Assembly (NCBI GenBank): GCA_028023455.1 | Contig: JAQFVV010000014.1 | Coordinates: forward strand, 1,617,336 to 1,681,335 | Origin: Epiperipatus broadwayi | Lineage: Eukaryota > Onychophora > Udeonychophora > Euonychophora > Peripatidae | DNA: 64,000 nt | Direction of reading: 5' to 3' | In this document: positions 1 through 14,500 of the stretch, one piece after another | Numbering within the stretch: the stretch's first letter is position 1 | Layout of the letters: each line of letters opens with the position of its first letter | The notes under the pieces: model-generated | Databases searched by the model: none | What the model was told of the DNA's origin: nothing | Seen by the model: the letters and a program-made list of their open reading frames with translations, nothing else | Translations under genes and position numbers: made by a program

Positions 1-2176
1 CAACCTGTAAACTAACCCCATGTAAACAAATGTAAATCAATCTGATCCATGAAGGAGCGCTGCAGTACCACAAGAGTACAAAATAAACAAAGGGTTATCA
101 TTTAATATACATACTAATTGGTATACTCATGCACTATGTGTACACTATGGTGCAGAAAAAATCGTAAGTTTATTGAGCAATGGCTTTATTTTCCAACACT
201 ATGAAATAATATTTTGTCTGTGGTTATTACATATAACTTATTCCAGAAAACCAAATGAACTCCTTGCAGTATGATTTATGACTTATTATCTAGTAGTGGA
301 ATAGAATGCATTTTCATACTGTGTAGTCACTTACCCAGTACTGCAATGTAATGCCATGATCACTATCCATATTTTGGAAACTCAACATTTTGATATTGTA
401 TTAAATGTCAAGGGCTGTTATTTCAAATCATGGGATCTCACTTATATCCACTGAATGGCAAAAATGAACTGAAACACAATAAATTAAACATGTTTTGTCA
501 TCTATTCATAACCCTTAGTTCAAACCATGTGAATGTGTGATGTTTGAGCTGGGGCAAATATTCAGGGTTTATATTAATGTGAAGTATCATAGCTGGGTGA
601 ACCAAATTAAACAGGTAATAAAATATATAAATTGTATGATTAATTAATTTATTAGTTCTGATGCTGTTGAGTTGCATTATAGAAAGCATATACCCATTCT
701 ATAAAAGACCAAGCTGCCAATAATACTAGATAAAATAGATAATGAAAGAGATATTAGAATACTACAATAGTTAAAGAGAAAGGACAAAGTGAGAATCAGA
801 CAAATCAAAACTCTTCATATATATTCCAAGTAGGTGATCAATAAATGATCCCAGTTAATTCTGTAAGTCATCCTTAAAGGAATTTTTACAAAAAATTTCA
901 AAACCAATATGAAAGTCCATTTTAAATTGTAAAGCAGTATTGTAAAAATATGTTTGTATTGGCAGAGGAAGGACAGTAAAGGGCAATGTGTAATTCTTAG
1001 TTATTAAGCTCTTTTCTGGTGAAAATATAGTATGTCATGCAGATGGAGTAAATTTAAAATGTTTTAGCTGATTATAATGCTGTATTCTAGTAGTTATCAT
1101 AACTGGAGATATTCTCATAGATGTAAGGATGTGGTGTTTTCATGAAGCTCCATCAAAGTGTTTTATTGATACTGCACATACCTAAAATGTAATTTATTTA
1201 AAATAGTCCCTATGTCTTAAAGGAGCAGGATTTTCTATTGGTGAGTTAATATGGTGTTTACCAGGTACAGAACATGTCCTGAATCTGGAGTTTCCTCATG
1301 AATTTCATGAGCAAGGCTTTTCATTTTGGCAAGCATTTCTTTGATTTTTACTTAAATGTGTCCTCTGGTTTGTACATTGCATTTGTGCTTAAATTGTTGC
1401 ATTGTTTTCTTCTGTTCAGTGATGAGTTTTTCCGTCCATCATCATGTTGGAAATGGCATGTACATGATATTACAACAATCACACTTATCTCAAAAAAGAA
1501 ATTAATATCTGCAAGGTGAGATAAATGAAAGATGACAAATTTGTATCAACAAAGTCAGGTCACAATCTGTGTCTAAAAAATAAAATTTTTAGTAAATTGT
1601 ATAAAATTCTTAGTAAATTTTATGACAAAACATTACATTTGAAAAGTAAGATTACTAATATATTTTGAGACAAAAGTCTTACAATGAAATTTATAAACTA
1701 CTTTTGACTAAATAGACCAAGGTAAGGACAGTATCCCCCCATTTGTAAGTCTGGGAAATATTAACATACAGCTGAGGTAGACTAATATTATTATTTTTTA
1801 ATTGTGAAATAAAATTGGTTTAGTGAGTCTAATGTAGCATAAAGAGGTTTATTCAATGTCATTTTCCAAGTTAGATGGGGGTGTAATCTAACTTTTGACC
1901 CTAGTCTACATATATAAAAAATACCTAAGCACTCACAATGCTAAAATTATTCTGTTTAGTAACATTAATTTTGCTGATTTGTGCATGTTTGTGTGTTAAT
2001 ATCGATATAAAGAAAACTTTTTTACTAGCTAGGAAATTGTTGGTTAACTAATCAAATAAGAAATTTTGTTTAAAAGAAAATGTAAATCAAAGTTGACAAT
2101 TTTGTCATTTACAATGTAACATATTTCACTTCATGAGTATGTAAAAAAAAAAAAAATGAAATGACAAATTTATGTA
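1..2176. other. AT-rich non-coding DNA, no gene seen
   Basis: No reading frame here has a recognisable domain. The two longest open frames (498-689 minus; 1298-1519 plus) are short and have no recognisable family motif. A poly(A) run lies near 2143-2155. I see no repeat family that recurs elsewhere in the window. Confidence 0.6.
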
Positions 2177-3478
2177 CACTCGGGTCATGTTTTATGCGGA
2201 TTTTTTAAATGTGATTTTGAAGTTATGTGATTCATGTTTCTTTTTAATATATGTGGTTTTCTTTTACGCGATAAAAATTATTAGATCAGAAGTTGAGCTC
2301 CGATAATGCACTATTACTCTAAATATTATAAATTTTGCACACTCACACATCATATTTAAAGTAATAGTGCATTATCAAATTAAACTTCCATCTAATAATT
2401 TCAATATATTCAGTACTGTAATAGATTTTATGCAATAAAAAAGTTCATAATTCACTTTAAAAAAGGATTTTCCTATTTTATATACACACAGTAAAATTTT
2501 ACAAGATTGTAATGTAAATCTGTTCAAACATTATAGATGCCTATACTATCTGCATGTTGTTGTTTTTGCATTTTAAATCACATTCTATTTTTGCTTTATC
2601 ATTTAGTGTCTGCAAGTTTATTTTTAAAAGGTGAGTAACAGTGGTGGGAACAATTAAATTTGACATTTAAAAATCTAAAATCTGATTTTTAATTGTAATC
2701 AATAATTTAAAAATTACGTAATGTGACCTGAAGTTAATGTGATGTGAAACAATGAAATATGATTTTTAAATGGAATTGAAAATTAAAGACAAAAATATGA
2801 ATTTAATTTTTAATTAGTAGTTTTAATTAAATTTTGCCCCACAGTGGTAAGAAGTTGTCTTTTTATTATCATAAGTCTAAGTTTTTATTTTTATTTTAAA
2901 CTTTTAGTTTGCCCTATTGGGGAGGAAAAAACACTCAAGAAAATGAATTTCTTTGGAAACAAAAATTTCAATTTTAGATCACTTAGCAAAATGGGAAGGA
3001 TCAACAGCGATTGGAAAACATTTTAGTTTGGGCGAGTGTACTATAAGAGCAATTAAAAACAATAAAGTTGACACTAATTGTATTTCCTCTTGTAACGAAT
3101 CTGATATCTTACCAGTTCACAAATGAACTTGCATATCATCAAATAGCAGTAATGATTAAAATTCTGTACACGTATGAAAAAATGTAAAATATTGTAAATT
3201 ATGAATAAAAATATATTGTTTTGGATCAAATTAAATACTGTAGTTAATAAAAAAAAAAGTTTATCTTGTATCAATTTTTTATTAGTCATATTTTATTTCC
3301 TTATTTTTTAATGCAAATTTTAAAGTAATTTTATATTGTTGCTTTGCTTTTATGCGATTTTTGAAAATTACAGTACGTATTCCCCATTTTTCAAGGCAAA
3401 TTAAGTCTATTTTTGGGCAATTTCTTTTGTGCGCATTTTCTGAGGAACCTATCTACTGCATAAAACGAGACCCAGGTG
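2177..3478. mobile_element. possible Tigger/pogo-like DNA transposon relic (non-autonomous)
   Basis: The left end starts CACTCGGGTCATGTTTTATG just after a TA. The right end, read on the minus strand, starts CACCTGGGTCTCGTTTTATG. The two ends match at most positions over about 24 bp. The motif GGTCTCGTTTTATGCAG followed by AGGTTCCTCAGAAAATGCG resembles Tigger/pogo-type termini (from memory, not searched). The right TA target duplication is not intact (TT). There is no transposase frame inside, so this would be a deleted or non-autonomous copy. An alternative is that the right 140 bp is a solo end and the left match is chance; a second CGAGTGTAC near 3033-3041 could be an alternative right end. 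Confidence 0.35.
2275..2401. repeat. short foldback (inverted repeat, about 50-bp arms)
   Basis: The left arm 2275-2326 and right arm 2352-2401 are reverse complements with a few mismatches; the block ATAATGCACTATTACT is shared exactly. The loop is about 25 bp. The size and shape are MITE-like. It lies inside the proposed Tigger-like element, so it may be a nested insertion. Confidence 0.7.
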
Positions 3479-5441
3479 TTGTTGTAATTATTTGTTCAAT
3501 GAAATATACTATGTGTGAAAGTGCCATGAAATGTTAAATTAATATTTACCTAATCATTTTTGTAATCAAGTAAAGCATTTAAACATCATCACAACTAGCT
3601 ATTATGTCAAAAAATTTATAGCTATAGCCCTGTGCTATATAGTTAATTAGATTGCCACATGTAAAAAACACCCAGAATCATGGGCTATATAATTAATTAA
3701 TTTGGTATTTATCACAAAGGGAGGATTACTTAACTTGAATTAATTGTTTTTTTTAAAAGCACCAGTCTTAGTTGTTGTATATTTTCAAGAAGGGGCTATC
3801 GAGGAGTATGGACTTTTAAGCAAAAAAAACTATCAAAAATATTGTGTTGATGCATACAGTTTTGAATAGTGGATGTATATCACATTCGTTTTAAACATGC
3901 GAGATGGTTATGGATAATTTACAAAGTGTTTAATCAAATACAAGATTTATGGCAGCTCATAATCCCATGTCAGCTAGCATAATCATGTCTAACCTGTGGT
4001 ATTATGTTTTCATGATATCCAGTCTGAAAAGTAAGAATGTCTTGAATTAATTATTAAATGCATATATTCAATTGGCACTCTCTTATGTCGTTAACTTAAA
4101 CTGATAATGTATAATGTTTAACAAATTACAAAAGGATGTTTTATAACTGTCAGATTTATAAGTTTAATGACAAACAAAGTTTTCTGTGTCAAAAGAAATG
4201 ATTTTTATCAAAAACAAAAGTCAAAATACAATTAAAGACTTTCTTTTGTCAGAAATGGACTGTATGAATTATAAACTCATTTTATAATTATAACAAATAA
4301 TAATATTTCTCTTAAAAGTGAAATTGCAAATTTAACTCAATAAATTTTGAAAGTGGACTTTAAGAAATGAAAATTCATAATTACAGAATTTTGGAATTAT
4401 AAATGTGATATTATAACCTTCACATTCCTAAAATAACTCTTTAAACTTTGCATTCACAAAAGTGTTTACTTTATAGATTTTGGAAACTGCTAGATTTATA
4501 TTTCAAAAGAAATATGATCAAAGAAGGACAACTGTGTCATGAAAGGAAAACTAAAGCAACCAATGGACAAACAAATCAACTACAGGTAAACAAAAGAAAG
4601 TAAAAAAGAACTCACATGTGAATTACTTTAGTTTATTTTTAGTTAGTCATGATTAACCTATACATTACTTAGTTAATTATTCCATGATTATAAATAGCTA
4701 ATGATTTGTATTTAATATAATCAATGTATGGATATAATATTGTTAGGTCAGGCATTTGAAATAAAGGGAGATATTATTTTAAGTTTAAATAAATTTTAAT
4801 TAAATGTAATGCATTAACTGTTAGATATAAATGATTATAAATAGCTAATTATTGGTAATCAATAAATTGTTTGGTTATAATATGATTTGTTCAGACATTT
4901 GAAATAAAGGGATAACATATTTTAAGTCATTTTTATAAATTGTAAAGTATAAGTTAGGTATCAAATATCTTGTCAAGGGGTATATTACTTTTTTTATTTT
5001 TTGTTATTGTTATTTTCTTGTTATACATTGTTGGTACACATCACATATTGTTTATTGTAAAATAAACTACTATTGTTAACAATATTTTTCTGTGTATATT
5101 TTTCTATATGTCTTTCATTCAGTAGTGTTAGTCGTGTAATATCTAATTCTCATTGCTTCCTGAGCTGTGTTAGAGTTAACTGAGTCATAAAAGTGTATAC
5201 TTTTAATCTGAGTACTAGTAATACCATTTTGAGGCTTCATTTACACAAAATAAATAAATTTTCTTGTAACCTGAGGTCTTTTAAAAATATATCCTATAAT
5301 GAGCAGGATATATTGTTGTAAGGGCTAAACATTATAAGTAATAGTATTTATTTCTATAATGTCCTACAGAATGTTTGTTATAAAATGTTATTATATTAAC
5401 CATTTCAGTTAGTATATAGTCATACCATAGTTTATTTTTCT

Positions 5442-5444
<3 letters not shown>
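3479..5444. other. AT-rich non-coding DNA, no gene seen
   Basis: No domain, RNA gene or terminal repeat is recognised. Two segments near 4690-4775 and 4835-4925 share similar wording (ATAAATAGCTAAT, then GACATTTGAAATAAAGGGA), suggesting an old local duplication of about 150 bp. Confidence 0.5.

Positions 5445-5517
<73 letters not shown>
5445..5517. repeat. (AT)n microsatellite, about 73 bp
   Basis: Uninterrupted alternating AT. Flanks are unique AT-rich sequence with no inverted arms, unlike the AT arrays at 41.2 and 50.9 kb. Confidence 0.95.
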
Positions 5518-5523
<6 letters not shown>

Positions 5524-5893
5524 CAGATTATTCATGTACATGATCATTCCTTCAACTGTTATTTCAATCATGAACAATCTGGAAAATGAGAATAAAGACT
5601 ATAAAGTTTATTGATATTAAATTCAGAGGTAAACACCAGTAAATTCACTGTCATACTCTTCCATATCTGTGTTCATTTATCATAAGAATAATCACATATC
5701 AAGAAAATATAAAGAGGACATTAGGAATTTGCTATGTTCATTTCCTTTGAGATAACCAAGAGTAATCAAAGGGCTTTCTTTCAATTAACAGCAAACTCTT
5801 TTTGCAGCTGTAATGAGGGTCTTTGCATAGGTATATATTGTAGGGTAATTCCCAATTATTCCCAAAAAAAAATAGAAAAAAAAGTAGTAAAGA

Positions 5894-6079
5894 GAAATTT
5901 TGTTTGTATGTTGGTTTTATTCAGCTACACATTTTGATTAAAGTCACTGATAGAATATAGAAAGGAAAATGGAAACGGGGATAAGGGAAATTTTATTTGT
6001 ATGTTGGTTTTATTCAGCTATACATTTTGATTAAAATCATTGATAGAATATAGAAATGAAAATGAAATGGAGATAAAAT
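5894..6079. repeat. tandem duplication, two 93-bp copies
   Basis: The segment beginning GAAATTTTGTTTGTATGTTG at 5894 is repeated from 5987 with about 90% identity, including the block TTTATTCAGCTACACATTTT (TACACA/TATACA variant). The second copy ends near 6079. No coding meaning is seen. Confidence 0.85.
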
Positions 6080-9000
6080 TCAAGATAGCAGCTACTTTTA
6101 GCTAAATATTAGAAATCAATTTCTAATTGTGTGTGGGCCTATATGCATGTGTGGGCAATACAACTTAGATGCCTTCATACAAGTGAAGGAGATTAACTAT
6201 TATATCAAGATTTAATTCTATGTAACATGTTTGTTTTTTTTAATGTATGTTATTTTTATTTTATTGTATGTTAACATTAAAGAGAGAGAGAGAGAAACTT
6301 ATAAGCAAATGTGTAAAATCAAAGAGACTGCTAATGATTGTATGTGACCACCAAACTAGTTTGAACACAGCTACTAATTAATCATAAGTTGGCAGTTCCA
6401 AGATAAGAAATATTTCAAACCATCCAAGTGGATAGTAGATACTTTTATTCACATATTACCATCAAGAGGCTAATGTAATTAAGGGACCAGTGATGTCAGT
6501 AAAACAAAATGAATAAATACCAGAGAGAAGCTGAAACAATAACATTATTATTGTTTTTTTTTATTGTTGTCAACAACTCATCTCAAATATTTTATTGTGA
6601 AAAATTTTTAAAATATGCAGAGCTGAACACTAGATTGCTTTGTTCAAAGGACTTCGAGTTTCACCAGAATCCAGGCACGTCTGAATGGGAGACATAGACA
6701 AACACATCCAGGGGTGACTATGTGAGAAGTGATGAATACCATGTCTACAATGTCTCCATCCACTTTGGGAAAGTAAATATGAGAGGAAGGGAAAATCATA
6801 AAGAAACCCTACTTTAATCCCAATTCAGAATTGTCTGTAAATAAGTTTTGAAATCAACTAGTTTATATATGTATTATAAATTTTCTATTATCTTTACAAT
6901 CATGTTGAAAATAGTAATCAGGTTAATTTGAAGAAAATTTGCGTGCAATAATCAGTGTGTTCTTTAAAGGATGTTTTCTCTGGGATTGTTATTAAGGAAG
7001 TTCGTGTGTGATAATCAATGTGTCATCTATACATATAGGTATCCATAGTGCATGTTCAAAAGCTGATTAAAAGTACTTCATAAATGCAGGAACTCAAGAA
7101 ATTGGTAATATACAACCAAATTTTATTAACTATTGACATTTCATTTTTCTTCTAAATTCTCTCTCTTCTCAAAAATCAAATTAAGTTTTTGTGATTAAGG
7201 GTTTTGTTATTGCTAAATATTATGTTATTATTTGTTTTTGTTTTTTTTACTATATCTTCAATTGTTTTATCAATCATATTATATATATTCATTTGGACAC
7301 ACATATAGATGTTCATTTTTTTTTTATTGAAATATTGAAGTAAACATTTTATGAGGGGGAAGGCTTAAACTAGATGATGTGGTGTGGTAGAGTGGTCAAG
7401 CCTAAAACAAAATGATAAAGGGGGGTATGAAATGAAAGTATTAACTAGATGAGAGATTTTTTTTTCTTTTAGGAGGAGTTGTGAATGGATACAGATTAAT
7501 TAGGGAATAGAATAGTTACATTGCAAAATTACTGACAAGATGGGGTGTATATATGCATTTGTTTGATTTTCTTATTAATTATACGGATGTCACAAGGGAC
7601 TAAATTATTTAGCTAAGTGAAATGGCATTTAAATACCATAATTAAAAGATGTGTGTTGCTTGCCTTTTCTTTTTCTTCTTATTATTAATCATTAAATGTT
7701 TAGTTAATTCTATAATTAATTTTATCTTAATTAATTGTTTTGGGGATGTACACATTATTTGCAATGTCAGAATAAAACATGAATCAGATGTTGAAATTAA
7801 ACTTCTTATATATGTTTATTTATCAATTGCAAAACTTATAAATGTTGCTCCTAAGTCATCATCAGATAAAAATACATTATGAACCACTGTAAAAATATGT
7901 TAAGGGTAATTTTAGTTATGATATGTAAAATCTTGGTCATAGAGATATGTATATGGTCTATATGCAATTTCCTAGTGGCAAAATATGTATTTAGGGTCTA
8001 GTTCTCTTTTGTCCCTTTGAAGGAGGATAGGAATGGGATTATCACCAGAAATTATTTATATAGCAGGGCAAATATGCACAGAATAATAGTGCATATGACC
8101 TTTTTTTTCCTATGAGCTAGCTTAGTGGTTGATTTTTCATTGTTAGGCAAAGTGACTCTAAGACCCAGAAGCCAATTTTATAAAGGTGGGAACTAGGTGA
8201 TGTTCCAAGGAATGGTTATTAATCATCCCATCCCGAATACTAAAACCCAAACAATTAGTTATAATTACATAATATTGGGCCAGTTATTTGTGTATATATG
8301 CTAGGATTATGGTACAACACCAACTGCTCAATAGTTACTATGATTCAATACTATTACAATAGTTTGGTTACCTAACTGTGGGATGATGATGACGATGATT
8401 GGCAATCACCCGAGTTCACTGTGGATGATCTCTGTACATCCACTCCATACCATTACAATAATTTGCAACCAATGAAACGGACTAGTGATTCAAACTACGT
8501 ACTGGTACAATAATTTGCCCACCAACTCAAGCTTGATATTTGCGGTGATTCCTGTATAATATATATAATGAGAATTTAAAAAAAAAAAAAAAAATTGCTT
8601 TTAGTATTTTTAATTATCATTTTTAAATTACAAGCTGCTAGTAACCTATAAGCTCAAGAATCTATAAATCAATCAGGACATTAATTTAAAAAAAGAATAG
8701 AAAATTTTCGAATGGTTTATTAAAATTATGAATGAATTTGATTAATTGGTGAAAGCTTAAATCAAAGAGATTGCATTGTATTTTAATTGGTATATTTTGA
8801 TAAAATAAATTATATGGAAATAAAATCTTGCGTTAAATAAAAAAAATTCTGATAATTAATTTTACCAAAGGCTTTCTGGAGTTGAATGAAATTTAACCTG
8901 AAATTATTTTTGCCTTCTCAAGTCCAGTTGATGCTTAATGAAGCAAAGTCTAAATCGTACTAATTACTTTTATCTAACTCGACTTCTTCGGACTCAGTTT

Positions 9001-9600
9001 TACTTTATTTGACATTTAAAATCTTTAAAAGATTTTTTTTTTATGAATTTTTTACCCAGTCAGTATATTACAGAAGTTTTTGCGTATTATTAATTTCAAA
9101 AATTAAAACTTGTAATTTACCATTTTATCATTATGTACATTATATATATATATTATTTCTAATTTTTGCCTAGGATCAATTTTAATATTCTTGCTAATCA
9201 AACAAGTTATCTGTATAGTTATGTTTCTTTCTTTCCTATCAGCTTACAATAGTTGGTATGAAGAATTGGGTAATATGCTGAGGATAGGAACCAATATACT
9301 ATTCCCTTGTTTCTAGGCCTCCATACCTGAAAAGTATCTCAGTGTAATAAATATTTTCATAACTTTTTTATGAGCTAGTAAACCAATAATTGTAAATCAA
9401 AGCTCTCATTTCTAGTTTAATCATTTTAGTTAATTCCTCCCTCTTCTTCTTCGACAACAACAAGGGGGAGTGAGAGAAAAAAAATGTATCCCGCTTGTAT
9501 ACTCCCAGCTTCATTTGCATTTAATCCCCTTTTACTTTCATTTAGAATTTTTGGAATTGACACCTAAGTGAATTTCTAAGTTAACCTTTTCTAATTAAAG
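6080..9600. other. AT-rich non-coding DNA, no gene seen
   Basis: A GA-dinucleotide run lies at about 6282-6294. A slightly GC-richer patch at 6620-6790 and another at 8110-8540 (with a GATGATGATGACGATGATT run near 8381) do not resolve into known families. At 8116 the string TAGCTTAGTGG matches a Pol III A-box, but no convincing B-box follows at tRNA spacing. Confidence 0.5.
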
Positions 9601-12600
9601 GATTCATTAATTAAGTTATATCCATGCATATTTACAAAATTAATAATCTTTATTTACATAATTTTATAAGCATGAATATTTCACTCTTGTCATCATATAT
9701 ATTGTACCCTCACTTCCAAGAAATATGTAATTATAATCACTTGATCTAGCTCAGATAAATAACTATGTTTATCTAAAATGTATCTAAATCAACAATAACT
9801 ATATTTTTAAATAATATCAATTATCAAATTAGCTTAACTGATAAATAATAATATAGTTCTGTTTTATAAAATTAAATAAATGAATATATAATCAAATCAT
9901 GAGACTATGAAGTGAGTTTACAAGTGGTAGAGCAAATACATTAAGCCCATATCTCTCAGGATATCATCTTAATGGCATAAGAATACTATTTCTACTCCTA
10001 TTACTTAAATACTACATTTATAGTACTCTTATGTCTTTAATCAAAATTAATTAAGTACATTACTCTTAACAAATTAAGCTGAATATCTTTATTAAAATTA
10101 ATTTAACTCAACTGATCTCAGGTTCTCTTAAAATAATTCTATATTAATTATAGCTTTTGTAATCAAGTATGATAAGGGATTTAATATCATTCCTAACTAC
10201 AATTCAATAATACTAATAATAACAAAATAATAATACTAATCTTTAATCTATAATTTACTCTCCTATCTTTCTACTTATAATGTTATTCCTGTATATCACA
10301 TAATAACAATGTAATATAACCCTCTCTTATTGCTATGGCATCTTAAGTAAACATATATGACATGATATTATAATCTGAGAATATGTGGCAATTATTATTA
10401 AGATAATTCAATGTAAATCTTTGGTAATTATTCTATGACCATCATAACAATATCATAAATAAAACTTCTTAAATAAAACATATCAATAAAAAACATTATA
10501 ACTCTTAAATAACAATTTTATTTATGATGTGCAAATACTATGTCTCCATTATAATTATCTGTGATAATGTAATTGTGATGTGAAGAAATTGAGTCAACAC
10601 CAAGACTTATAAAACAAGTTTAACAATTTTATTAACAAACTTAACAATAAAATTATTTACATTATTTACAATCTGAAAGAATTCTATTTATTCACATTTA
10701 AATACTTTTCAAGTACAAATTAAATGATCTAAAACATAGGATACAAAACATTTTTCTTAAAATATCTCTTATTTTCAAAATATTATTATATAATTTTTTG
10801 TTACAGTTATTAAATTTTATTAATTCAATAGGTTTTAAAACATATAAGGTAATACTTTTACTATGAACTTATTCTTGCTATTTAGTTTAAAAAAAAAAAA
10901 TTATTATTCAGTATAGTCATTCTATAATAAATAATTATGTGAATGACCTTGATTAATAGCATACCATCAAACTAAGCTGCTTACTAATTATTACTTTAAA
11001 CCTCAAATATCATGTATATATTAGTGTGTTGTCATAAAATTACTTTTATAAAACTTATGATTACTTACATTCATTAAACACGATTCAGTCTATTACCTTT
11101 ACTTGTAGATAAAAATATGTATTATAAGTATGTCATTGAAAATTCTTAATAATTAAGTAATATCATTATAAATCCCTTTTAATTATCAATTATTTATTTT
11201 ATAAAAATAAATAAATATCATTTTTAAATATGAGAAATTTTATGATTCTTTCACTGATGAAATGATGTTCTTATAATATTTACATTTATTTTACTCTAAG
11301 TAACATAACTTATCTTATTCACTTTAAGAACAATTCTGTATTTCCAAACTTATTTATTATTTCCGATTTTAAAACTACCATCCTTTGCGATGTAATCCAA
11401 TAAATTTCAATAATAAATAGACATAATAGGCATATGGGATAAACTATAACTTCAACTTCAACTTAATAACATCTTTGTCAATTAACCATCATGGTCACAG
11501 TGTACAAGAAATGAGGTATGACTTATTTGTCTAATAACCTCTACTACCAAATATAATGTCCAGGCTATTTATTCAGCACTATGGCACATTGAATTTTAAC
11601 ACATAGAAAATAAACACTGCCATGAATATATACAAGCTATATGGCTATGTTATCTATACTTGCATAATCATCAATATAGTATACTCTTATTCCCAAATAA
11701 ATAAACCCTACATACAATATTATCCTGGTCTTATGTAACCTAATACTAATATATTATCACTAAAGATTTATCACCTTACATCGCTAAATTCATCTCCACA
11801 TTTCTATGACAATAAATAAATTCATTTTTAGAATAACAGTCTAACTAACTAATAAGACAAGATTATTTCATTATTTAATAGTTCTCAAACTTAAGTATAA
11901 ACGATCAGAATCAATGTCATATTTTTACTACTTTAAACTACTCAAATAAAACATCCAGTTCAGTTATAATAGAATCATATACTTATATTTCCCTTATGTT
12001 TAAATATCTTTACGATATCAATAAACTTATACATATTCTTAAAATAACTAAACAAATGATAAATTATGTGTAGGTATCGTGTTTTATATATGCATCCATA
12101 CATCCACACAAAATAATAAAATACGTTATAAAACTATCAATAATTTACAATATTACCATAAGTAATTTTTGTTAGCAATTACTTATTCGATGTCTTCTGG
12201 ATCACAAACTAAATAAAACATTTTATTATCATTTATTCCACATTATCACACTTTAAAATATATTAAGTTTTTTAAAAAAAAAAAAATATTAAAGAGTTTC
12301 TTCTTTACAATAAAATTTTAATTACTAAGTTAGTAAATAATTTGATGTTCTGTGTTCCTATTCTCTCTATACTGTGAATAAGTATTACTATAAATTTTAG
12401 TAAAAAAAATAATTTAAAATTATATTTACAACAGCTCCATTAAACTTTCTTGCAATGAAATGTTCTTTTCTTGATAATAAGTTCATTACAGGAAGTGTCT
12501 TTTCCTCCTGGTAAAACATTAGTCACCACACTTTTGACACCAATAATTACACATGCTCCAATTCTCCACATTGCAATGTAAAATCCAAAATGACTGTTAA

Positions 12601-14500
12601 AGTTAAATACGGTTAAGTGTACTTTTATTCCATAATATCCAAACTGATATAATTAATATTTTTTTATTTCCAGAATTTTAAAATATTCAGGCATTCATTA
12701 CTATGTAAATTTCTAATTTAAATATCTTTGATATTCTTCGCTAAGACAATTTTCAAATTCTTCTAACTTTTTCATATTTACTGAGGTTCAATGTCTTCTG
12801 ATACAAACAATAAATTTCCCCCATCATTCGCCAATAACTTAAATTATTTCCACAAATAAATTCAGAAAACTTTTGTATGTCCAGCATACACTAATTACTA
12901 ACTTGGAATATTTTTTAAATATGATATGTCATATTTGCAAATGATCTTAATTTTTATATTTTTAAAAAAAAATTCCACTTTTAAAATATTTTCAATATTT
13001 CTTCAGAAAGAAATATCTTAGCATTCCAAAATAATTGTTTGGTCAAATTTATAGGTATTTCTTTTTAAAAGCATTTTCCCATCATATCGTAAAATAAGTT
13101 TTCTCAATAAAAATACTTTATATCATTTTACTTTCCATTTTTTTCTGAAATTCTTTATATTTTCTCCGTGACATTCTTTCTATGAAATTCAGTCGTAAAT
13201 TAATATGACTTATTAACACAGGAAAAATTATATGCTTAATACGACAATAACACTTGAATATTTCCATTAATCCTTTTACATTTAGTGACGACTTTTCCAT
13301 GTTTAAGTTAATAATAAATTGGATAAAGCAGATTGGCAAGTAAGGAATCACTTATTTTTTAGTCTCACATTTCTATAATACGACATTATAATAATAAATT
13401 ACTGTACTTTTATAAAATTGAAGTTAAATAAAATTGACTATTATTCTACCAATTAATTTACCAAAGTTGTAGTAATAATAATGACGGTATGACAGTATAT
13501 CGGTATAATGAGATAACAGTAACCTGGATTTCCTGCACAGCTCATATATTCCAGCCTACTCCCCCTTTGATTGGTTTGTTAAACAATGTTTGCCTCACAA
13601 TCCCGGGCATAGAACGCCATATTACATTAAGAACTAATAATAATTTATTAAATATTTATTTTTATGATATTATTCAATTCTTAATTAATTTTCATATTTT
13701 ATTTACACTTAATAAATACTTTAAAATAACTTTTAAAAATCACATTACAATATTTATTACCATTTCTATCTTTATTTTGAACCTAAGGTATTTATTTTCA
13801 ACACAAAACATAAGTCTAATTTCATCTATTATATCTATTTTTAAAACCTAATCTAATATTTATAACAGATAACATTATTTTATTTTCAAGCACAGGTGTG
13901 AATATTACACGTCACATGATTTACAAAACTAAATGAGATGCTAATAATTTAAATGAAACTAAAAAAAATAATTTAATTTATAAAATATTATATAAAACAC
14001 TATTATAGCACAATTTTAAAATAATTATTTTAATATTATAAAATCGAATATACACTTTACTCACTACATTATTACTTCTAATCAAAGTATTTTAAAATAT
14101 AACTATTAAATACAATTATTCTTATTGAATAATCTATTCATTTAACTTTAAAGCCTTACTTTTAAAATTTACCTTAATTATTTATTTATAAGACTTATTA
14201 AATCAGTATTTCCTATGGCCAGTTCTCCCAACCATACAATCTTATAATGATTTTTAGTTAACTGTTTTCTTACAAATATCAACATAATATTATACATCAA
14301 TTATTTTACTTGCCCTAACTAAATTATTCAAAGATCATCAACATATAACATACATCATCCTTTGCTTAACTTAAAAATTTTAAATTTTCCAGTAAATTGA
14401 CAAAAATAATCCATTCTGACCTAAACAAAAGGGTACAATATATATGCTTAAGTGAATACACACATGTTATTCTCAAAATATTATCATGTAACATTTCCAT
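9600..14500. other. strand-asymmetric domain (C well above G on + strand)
   Basis: Hand counts on many 60-base lines give C about two or more times G (for example no G in 10201-10260 or 10441-10500, with 6-8 C; 3 G versus about 10 C in 10261-10320). Not every line agrees: 9901-9960 has more G than C. The bias fades by about 14.5 kb. The longest frame (13489-13851 +, 120 codons) is low complexity after its first 45 codons and has no recognisable domain. I see no gene. Confidence 0.5.

Noticed and set aside
7385-7410. TGGTAGAGTGG as a Pol III A-box
   Set aside because: No B-box follows; short degenerate motifs arise by chance.
8110-8200. Possible tRNA or SINE because of TAGCTTAGTGG (A-box match)
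   Set aside because: No B-box at 30-60 bp and no cloverleaf arms.
13489-13851. 120-codon plus-strand open frame, the longest non-repeat frame in the left half
   Set aside because: After the first 45 codons it is AT-driven Ile/Phe/Leu/Asn, no domain is recognised, and no splice or conservation evidence is available.
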